A DNA stretch of 40,201 nt from Suillus spraguei (taxonomy: Eukaryota; Basidiomycota; Agaricomycetes; Boletales; Suillaceae): assembly GCA_016800925.1 (NCBI GenBank), contig JABCPU010000539.1, positions 1 through 40,201 of the forward strand. Reading direction: 5' to 3'. A model generated the notes under the pieces. It saw nothing but the letters and a program-made list of their open reading frames with translations, was not told the origin of the DNA and made no database searches. The position numbers and the translations under genes were made by a program. Shown one piece after another: positions 32,606 through 40,201 of this stretch. Position 1 is the first letter of the stretch, and each line of letters begins with the position of its first letter.

Positions 32606-33565
32606 ACTCGTACTTTATACACCTTCTTTGACAGACGCTACTTACTGGGGGCATCGCACAATCAGGATCACGGAAGGGTAAGGAAAAAGCAAGTAATGCC
32701 GATGAGGTGGAAGGAGATGGCGAGGGACCAGAGGATGATCGCCGGGCATCAGGAAATCAAGGTAAGTGTTTCCACAATCTCAGGCGAATATCATCTGAAT
32801 CCTGCTCAGTGGCGAAGAAGGTGCTTTCTCAGCACAAAGTTCGGACCTCTCTACAGGATCGCACACTAGACTCGATGATTCCAGTCGCTCAGCCGTTGAG
32901 AACTGACTCAGACGAGCCCGTAACAGCCATCCGATTAAGGGACATCAAAGAATTGACGTGCCAGTTTACATCTATAACAGAACTCAGGCGGCTTGCTACC
33001 AATGCACTCGCACGAGATAACGCATTTCCATTGGATAGTGACCTTGAACCGATTCCAAGCACTATACTGGGGTGTATGGAGTAGCGTTTTGATAGGATAC
33101 ATTATATCATGCGCTTACTTTGGGCCTGCAATTGCAGTCAGTCGACCCAACTCATTACTGTGTTTCTTTATTCTGATAACATTTGCGCTTTCACAGTTCA
33201 ACGCCATCTTATCTTCGGCCGCCATATCGGTGATGTTGAGCTACTTGCAACCCATTATTATGTGTTCTGCTCCGATTGGGCTGCTGTAGGGGCAGTAGTC
33301 TCTGATCTGAACTTCTGGACCACAGCATAAATTTATATGTGTATCTTGTATAAAGATATGTCGATATGTTATTTATGAGACCTTCAAAGCTTGTTATTGT
33401 GGTCGCTTTCTTGTCTACTTTGTCGACATGTATGACGCTGACAACCAGTAGTACGTAAAATTCCCAAAAAGGAAGTTTGGTCCGAACACGGGATATATGT
33501 ATATCGTCTTTGTACTAGCCTGAATGTGTAGCACAAACAACCTCTTCGCAGGTTCCTGGAAGCTG
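32606..33565 (+). other. Unrecognised coding-like exons
   Basis: A stretch from 32640 to 33085 has coding character: an acidic segment (NADEVEGDGEGPEDDRR) and, after a possible intron (GTAAGTGTTTCC...), a longer one (KKVLSQHKVRTSLQDRTLD ... RLRDIKELTCQF ... ILGCME) ending in TAG at 33084. No ATG that fits and no family recognised. 33085-33565 shows nothing clear. Confidence 0.25.
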
Positions 33566-35655
33566 ATGGTGAGTTCAACTGTGCCTTCTGAACGCGCTCC
33601 TCCGGAGTCTAACGTGGTATAGACGACTTCCAGTCCTCAGCAACAGATTCTCAATCATGCGGTCGGTATTTGGCCAACGCAACTTCCGCGGTACGCTGAA
33701 GTGATGATGCTGTGAGTACTACGCATGTACGAGTAATATTGCATTCGATTGATTCTTTCTACCTACAAGTAGGGGTGATATATGTGAAGATACATCTGTT
33801 GGTATCAAGAAAACTGATGTTCCTAGGTTGGTCGCCTTTCTTCTTAATGTATTCACTTTGACGCCATCAACAGGCCTTCAACATACGGTCATTGGGAGGA
33901 ATTTGTTCACCCATTAGGTGGTACATACTACTATAATAGGGATAAGGTGAGTGCCTCACAGCTAGTCATGTAAGTGATACGCTGAATGAAAATTCAGAGA
34001 ACGTATACTTCGGTAAACCTAAGGTGTTACGCGGATCTACAGAATATCGACAACTTTATCCATGCCATACGAGCCGTAGCGCAAGAAGATGGGTGGATAC
34101 TTGTCGTTCATCCCACAATATTCAGGGGAGAAGAAAAATTTCAATACTACTTCGTGGTTCCAGACCAGCACATCATCGCCTGGACAGAGGAACTGAACGG
34201 TTACCTTCTTTTCCGAGACTGTATCCAGCCAAGCCAATGGGAACATAAAAGTAAGTATGTTATATTCGAAATCACCTTTTCTTTGAGACTGATTGCAATC
34301 ATGTAGGACTCGAACTCGAGGCTCAGTATTGGTAAGTGGTCGATAAAGGATATACTAAGCTGATTGACCCAAACGCTTCTCACTGTCCGCAGGAAACACT
34401 TCGAATTCTTTCCGCAGCAGTCGTTGATGGATGTTTCTGTTGTGAGAAGCATACGGCGAGAAGTCATTTGCTACCTTGGAGGTAAGTCTTCTCTCACAGG
34501 AATGGTCAGAATCGCTTAGCAGACACAGAGGCGATAACATTGAGTCAATCCACGGCCGGTTCGATATTCTGGACCCTGGACCAAATGAATCAGATCATCA
34601 GCCATCTAGCCAGTATCGGTACGTGCTCTTGTCTAGTCATGCATAACATCTTTATAACGAAGAAACAGAAGACCTTGCAGACAACGGGTTCATACATGAA
34701 ACCGGCATTGTGTTCTGTTGTACGTGAACTTGGAAAATTGAATTCCATTACTGATATCCCATCTGACAGGTAGAATTTTATATATCATACGTACGTTGCT
34801 TTCTCACAAACCTAGCGTCGCCGAGTACATGGAATTATAGGGCACCATCAATATCTTCACCGCCACAACCAACCAGAAGCTCGGCTTATTCAGAACCATG
34901 CAGTGAAAGAAAAGCATAGAAAATGCAAACTTCTTTTTTTCATGGGCAATACTGCAGCTACAGTTTTCTGCATGCCGGTCACGATCGAAAGCGTCAAGAG
35001 GACTTCCATTGATGGTATCGTAAATGGAGTGGAGGTCAAAAACTTTGTCGACAATCTTAGCAGTCAGACGAAAAATCAAATTACCCTGGTAGGTGCTACA
35101 TCAGTGAGGGTATCCACCCACTTATTCTCCCACAGGCGGGTGTCTCCATGGCCTTGGATATCGCCATCCTTGCCATTCCAGGTTTAGGCGTAACAATGGC
35201 CTCACAAACATTATGTTCTTGCTCCTTACTTTTTGGTGTCGGCTGCATCTTTGCTGGCACGATGGTACAACATTTCGGCGAGAAAATGAGATCTATTGAC
35301 TTTGCGGTTTGATTCACACCATTTTTCTGCAAACCACGCCTAACATTACTGACTGGACAGGTATATTACCTGCAGAAGAGAACGGCATTGCTCGTCGTCA
35401 TTACAAGCATACCTACTTCTTTTTGTGTACTGAGGTAAGCAAACTTCGATCATGGTTATTTGTGTCACTCATGAAATTTTCGGTAGTGTGATAAATTCCA
35501 TCCTTGGATTCTTTGCAGGTGTTGTTTCAAACTTTAGGCCATCTACGCCTTTAATGATTGCGTGCTTCACCACGCTCGGTGTTGTGGTGTGTTCCTTAAT
35601 TGTATTGGTGGTTGCCAGTTATGGTCCTGGCCTGGCCAGGATGCGGCCGCAGTGA
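33566..35655 (+). CDS. WW-like domain protein with C-terminal membrane helices, multi-exon, intact
   Basis: Ten or more exons join without a break from a possible ATG at 33566 to TGA at 35653. Clear introns include 33569-33622, 33712 to the AAGTAG acceptor near 33773, and those ending before RTYTSVNL, LELEAQYW, KHFEFFPQ, TEAITLS, EDLADNGF, HHQYLHRH, AGVSMALDI and YYLQKRT. Near the N-terminus WEEFVHPLGGTYYYNRDK resembles a WW domain, but the second Trp is absent. QYLHRHNQPEARL lies ahead of three or four hydrophobic segments (AILAIPGLGVTMAS...LLFGVGCIFAG; LLVVITSIPTSFCV; SILGFFAGVV; TTLGVVVCSLIVLVV). Such proteins form large uncharacterised families in Agaricomycetes. WW domains bind Pro-rich peptides; this one lacks a key residue. 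Probably an integral membrane protein of unknown role. Confidence 0.75.
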
Positions 35656-35981
35656 CATCTTATCCAGAAATTATTCTGTCGTGCTATTTCAAATGTAGGA
35701 TAAGCATATTGATATGTTCCGCGCGAGTCGGTTCACAAACTTTGCATTATAGTTGCTGTGTTCATTGAATTTTTAGAGTCTTTCAACGATGCCACTTCCT
35801 GATTGTCGAGTTTCTCTAGATGCTCGCGTCATTCTTCGTCTGGCTCAATTTTTTGTTTACCTTGTCTCAGAGAAGATGTCGACACACTTGTCGCCAAATG
35901 TACCAAGGACGATGATTCACGCACAACCTGAGGAATCGATTATGAATGTCCTATAGTCTTAGTGGTCGTATAAGAAAGCAT
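35656..35981. other. Intergenic space between convergent genes
   Basis: The WW-like gene (+) and the DUF3505-like gene (-) end toward each other here. No other gene is visible. Confidence 0.6.
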
Positions 35982-38900
35982 TTATGTAGGAATACCTCTC
36001 AATACCCAACTCCTTTCTCCATCTGCCCCCGGAGCCTTCTGATAGAGCTCATGGACCTCGAAGCATAGTTGAATCCATAAATTAGGATAGTCATCTTTTA
36101 GTGTTGCTAGATATGTTCGTGCTTTTTTCTCTACTTCGTCGAAGTGGATGATGGCATCAATATCTATTTGTCGAGTCAAATCATACTCAAATCCATGTTC
36201 TTGCTCCTCAATAGCCTGTATAATCTTGAGAGCTAACTAAGTCTTATGAAAGAGATGAATAAGTTCAACTCTCACCTGAACCACTGCGCGAGATACATCA
36301 GTAATCAGGTACCCTCCTGGAGGAGGACGATCAAGAACAGACGGTTTGGAATCACCAAATAAAACCACGTGCAATACGCGTCGAAGCACATTATCACCAA
36401 TCATACTCTGAGTAAAGTTAGATGAGAACTGAGTCGACTGTTGGTGTTCCTTCCTTACCTCTTTGAGACATATGTATGGTGCGGCATCTAAAATGCTAGC
36501 CGCCTTCCCTGACATAGCAGGCAGCTGTGCACTGTATAGGTCATATTCTTCTCGGATGCAAAACCGCGCTTCCCTCAAAGCAAGCCTTACGTTCTTTGAG
36601 TTACCAAGAATGGCCGAATCCCCGTCCGCGTGATCGTCCGGACACCGTAGCCCGTATAACGCCTGCAGGACATGGCTAGAGGAGATAAATTTCCGAGCCT
36701 GTTCAAATGACATCCCTAAAGCAGGGGGAACATGATTTGAGGGTTGATGACGATTACTGCCTGTCTTTGGAACCAGTCGAGCGCTTAAGGATTCAGATTG
36801 CGAGAGAGTCGGAAAGAACTGATGGTACATTGCTGTGACCGCATTTCGTAGAAGACTGCATGTTAACCGAACATCGAGGGAGGACGTGTGCGCCAACAGC
36901 GCAGCGTTAACATCACTACCATTCCAAATGTGAGGGAATTCAAGGCGGGTCCTAGTAAATGTATGGGAAAAGATATGTGTCCGGTGAGCTTGGTTGACGT
37001 GATGAATAAGGCTTGAGATGCGGATCACAGAAGGTCGTACTATAGCCAGGTAGAAAGAGATGAGCGGGGCAAGGCTAGGAGGGAATGCCCATAGGCACTC
37101 TCGTGTAACTTGATTGATTTGCTTTGCCTCCGGGTTCCCTATAACAAGCTCCGACCCTAGTAGATAAAGATTACGAACACTGCAGGTGCTGCTATCTGAC
37201 TGGAATAGTAAGGATCGAAATTGCCAGTGACGAGGAGGAACACCGCATGTCAGGAGAAATGCGACAATAGTTTGACCAAGAATTCGTTCATCAAAATCCA
37301 GCCAGTGCTTTGCGCACTCCTCATTGATCAAAGAGGAAGAACACATGATGTGATGTTTGTGTTCTGCTGGATCCGTCAGACGTTGTAACATCATGTCCAA
37401 CAATGGCTGTAGAAGAATGCGGTTGGAAGGTTGAAGGAAAATGGCATCGGGACTACTAAGGTCGTCCGCTAGTTGGCTGAAAATGCCATAAAATTGTTCA
37501 AGAAGGCCCTGGCAACCGTCTGGTAAGCACTCCAGTATTTGCGCTGATACATCCGCTATTGCAGTCTTAGCCAATCTCCCAAGATCAGAAAACAGGATAC
37601 TCTGGGAGATGTCGTCACCGTCTCGCATGGCAATGGCAGTGCCATTTTCAGCAAAGATAAAACCGTAGTCTCTCTGCTCCTTGAACGCATTTGGCCTTGC
37701 AGCGAACCAGACTGTTTTGAGTTGATTGTATGGTGTGGCGAACGAGGGATGACTGGCGAGCAAAGGCTGAAGGTAGGGTAGATTCTCCGCCAAAATGCTG
37801 TAGGTTATGTAGATAAGCGTAATAAATATTATAAACCAGCTTACTTTAAGACAGACGAAGATCCAGGAGCTTGAGCTTTTCCGGTTACACTTTTTGCTGG
37901 GCAACGTTGAGCTGGAAGAGAAGACCGCGCATCATAGTATGTATCTGAATATGTCACTCATATCAGCGTACTGTATGGCATCCCGAACTTGTGCCTCACC
38001 TAGGTTCCCTGCAGTGTCGCCGTTTAGATAGTAACAATGAAAGGTTTCTTCTTGTTCAAAGTCCCACCCGCCTTCAGCTTCATGTGGTGACATAGACTCT
38101 CCCTCCTCTGCATCTATACCGTCGTCATGACCATCTACAAACTCTTCCTCGACTTCCTGGTATCGCACAACCGCAATATCATCAGGGCTTTCTCCCTCAT
38201 CTGGAGCAGCAGCCGACTCCTCCATAGACTGAGACGCTTCAGCTGCATCCGGTACAGGATCCCTGGTGAAGTTATCTAAATTAAAGGGAATAAAACGTTG
38301 ATAGCCATGGTCCTCAAGCCGAGCAGAGTGGATGATGACGGTGTAGAAGTTGTGCTGCAGCACAGCACAAGTCTTGGTGGTGGCGGCAGCAAGCAGAAAG
38401 CCGCCATTGTGAGCCAGTGAGCCAATACATAGGGCGTAGTCTGTTGGGCACGCCATTGTTTCTAGGTTCGTAAATTTCTGCTTGATGAGGGTTACGAGTA
38501 GTTGATGCAGAAGCTGGAGAAGCGCAGCAGGACGGGGAGTCTTAGTTTGAATGAGGTAATCGTAGAGCATGTTGGCGGCATACTCCTGGGCCAGACTCCG
38601 TCTAATGTGAAGAGTGCCGAATGACGCCAAAACCCCGGTGTGCTCTGCATGGGTCCATCTGATAAGCATGCATATGCAGCGAGACAGAGGTCTGGAGTAG
38701 GTGTAGTAGGAAGCTCGACTCAATTCTCTGAAGTGCGCTTTGGTACTGTGTAATCATGAGCTATGCATAAACGGATGAGAAGGGTACTCACTGCAACGTC
38801 ACTGCTTGACGAAACTGCGTATCTCCTTTAGAGGAGAGATAGGTCTGGATGTCGACTAGATATGACCTGAAAAGTTTTCGAACGGTGATGAGGCCAAGCT

Positions 38901-39800
38901 CAAGTTGCCTTTCCACTCCCATCAAGGATCGTGCTTCCTTCTTAGACCTAAGCTTCGTCAGCCCACGAAGAGAGTCTGCCTGTGCACCCAAGCTAGCAAT
39001 GAAGTCGGGCCACCGGAGGTTAATCAGATATTGGGGGGAGAGAGGAATTGTCGGCATGAGATCAGAGGAGGTCTGCAAGGGCAGGACCTGTGTATGTCTT
39101 CTACAGCAAGCGGTGGAATGTACCATTCGGCCAAAGGCCATACAGTCCAACTGAGTGGGTCTTCTGAGTTCAGAGATTTTTGGAATGGACGATAGATCCA
39201 TCGAGCTTCAAAAACATCAGCTAGATAACTGGCTGCGTGCTCAGGATGAGCTGAGGAGACATGAATTCTAGAATTTTTTTGCTGAGACTTGAGAGAACCT
39301 CTCGATGTCTGCATCAAAGACCAAGAAGAGCAACCAGGGTGCGGACACAATGCTGCCCACAATGGCTCAAGACCCGGGATAGGACCAGATAGGTCACCGG
39401 TGGGGCTAGGACAGGGTGTTGCTTCCGTGAGTCTATGGCTATTGAGTAGATGATTGACTAGACCCTCTCTGTACACTGTCATTCTGTTTGAGAGTCTACG
39501 TTTATGGTGATGATGCCCGACATGGGTACCCAAAACGTTGGCTGGCACTAGAGTAGAATTGATCTCACAGACGAAGCCGTATGACCCAAATGAGATTCCC
39601 AACAGTTCAAGCAAGGGACAACTGGAGGTAGGAGAGGAGAAGAGTGGTCCCGAGTGGATTGGAGTATGGGAGTGCTCACAACAGGTAGGCTCATTATTTA
39701 ACATGGGATGTGACTTGGAAGACCCAAACAGGTGAGGGCGCTTTGGGACATTATCATTGCATTGCATGGCTTTGGGCTGTCTGCGCTTTGCTGCGGACAT
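35982..39800 (-). CDS. DUF3505-like large protein (resembles N-terminal half of telomere-linked helicases), intact, 1,180 aa
   Basis: Six exons (minus): 39800-39144, 39087-38792, 38745-38000, 37911-37845, 37797-36276, 36236-35982; sum 3,543 nt, in frame throughout with GT-AG introns. N-terminal third has two Cys/His-rich segments (FVCEINSTLVPAN...HVGHHHHKRR and ALCPHPGCSSWSLM) spaced like the degenerate C2H2 pair of fungal DUF3505 proteins. It continues with YLINLRWPDFIASLG, CPTDYALCIGSL..GGFLLAA, an acidic low-complexity stretch (EEEFVDGHDDGIDAEEGE) and a long helical C-terminal half. In some fungi this architecture precedes a RecQ-like helicase in large subtelomeric genes; here the protein ends (VLRGIPT) with no helicase motifs. 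Function unknown. The family call rests on pattern memory and is moderate; the gene model is firmer. Confidence 0.6.
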
Positions 39801-40009
39801 GTCAATAGTGAGGCCTATGGAAAATGACGCCAGCATCAGGGCAAACCGAAATTCACCGAAATATCCAAACTCGGGCCTAAAACGGTTGAATTCCAGGAAA
39901 TGTACAGTTACTTAGTTACTAATGGGACTCAGAGTGACTGATTCCCACTATAATATGTGTGTCTCTCGTTCTCACGGCTACAATATCAGAGACTAATCAA
40001 TTCACTGCC
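39801..40009. other. Spacer upstream of the transposase fragment
   Basis: No gene. CAGTTACTTAGTTACTAATGG at about 39905 could belong to the end of the Tc1/mariner-like element, but no partner repeat is in the window. Confidence 0.3.
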
Positions 40010-40201
40010 ATGCCTGGAAACTGCCGTCATATTCCAGCAGCTGTAAAACAGCAATGGGTGACCATGTCTGCCCATATGACATTTAGTGGCATAGCACAAG
40101 CCACTCACACAAGCACCGAACTGTTAACCGAGTTCTTTGGCTCTCTCGTCTCACAGGCTCTGTTGTTCGAAGACCCTTGGAAAGTGGACGACCTCGTCTG
40201 C
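40010..40201 (+). pseudogene. N-terminus of a Tc1/mariner-like (IS630-type) transposase, frameshifted, runs off the window
   Basis: ATG at 40010 opens MPGNCRHIPAAVKQQWV, a helix-turn-helix of the kind found at the start of Agaricomycete IS630/Tc1-like transposases. After THTST the frame continues with ELLTEFFGS, but the second helix-turn-helix expected (RTVNRVLWLSRLTGSVVRRP) lies in the next frame. This implies loss of one base near 40116 (AGCACCGAACTG). It continues to the window edge, so its catalytic DDE part is not visible. Role: binds element ends and moves them; this copy is broken. Confidence 0.6.

Noticed and set aside
37798..37844. Hydrophobic stretch at 37.8 kb as a membrane anchor
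   Set aside because: It is the translation of an intron (GTAAGC...CCTACAG); the spliced protein lacks it.
37845..38000. TGA at 37932-37934 as a nonsense mutation in the DUF3505-like gene
   Set aside because: A GT-AG intron (37999-37912) removes it and the next exon joins in phase, so the gene is intact.
39088..39143. Frameshift between two overlapping minus-strand frames near 39.1 kb
   Set aside because: A 56-bp intron (ACT|GTATGG...ACACAG) joins SEDPLSWT to VLPLQT in phase.

Overview
The window looks like accessory DNA of a basidiomycete, most likely an Agaricomycete. The evidence is short (about 45-80 bp) GT-AG introns, a chromodomain Ty3/gypsy element, a DIRS-type tyrosine-recombinase retrotransposon, kinase-like (TKL) genes, a WW-like membrane protein and a DUF3505-like protein, all with the composition and family habits of mushroom-forming fungi. 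I cannot name the genus. All spliced models were built by eye from splice sites, reading frame and family motifs.

Left part (1-21.2 kb) is a transposon graveyard. Three copies of a TG...CA repeat about 0.93-0.97 kb long (1-~480 partial, 1672-2598, 13908-14879) flank and interrupt broken genes. A complete Ty3/gypsy chromovirus lies at 4116-11755 on the minus strand. It has two 473-bp LTRs, GCACC target duplications, gag, pol and a third ORF in the position where retroviruses carry env. Its primer-binding site matches the predicted transcript start inside its own LTR, so it probably self-primes like Tf1/sushi. It splits an unrecognised cellular-type gene (3538-4115 plus 11756-12952). A DIRS-like element (15.56-21.2 kb, plus strand) has gag, RT/RNase H and tyrosine recombinase, and carries three nested insertions: a solo LTR of the gypsy family, a second solo LTR family and a 273-bp terminal-inverted-repeat element. 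Nearly every nonsense codon in these elements can be explained by C-to-T (or G-to-A) transition, often CGA to TGA.

Middle part (21.6-26 kb, minus strand) holds the most inter­esting gene: a 21-exon gene predicted to encode about 1,076 aa with three consecutive kinase domains. The first two have lost catalytic residues and the third keeps them. All three share the same internal exon pattern (about 186-31-38-204/231 nt), so the gene arose by domain triplication.

Right part (26-40.2 kb) mixes relics and intact genes: a small psq-type helix-turn-helix gene, a VPS9-domain (Rab5 GEF type) pseudogene, unrecognised coding stretches, a frameshifted SEC23 fragment, an intact multi-exon WW-like membrane-protein gene (33566-35655, +), an intact 1,180-aa DUF3505-like gene (39800-35982, -), and the frameshifted start of a Tc1/mariner-like transposase at the window end.
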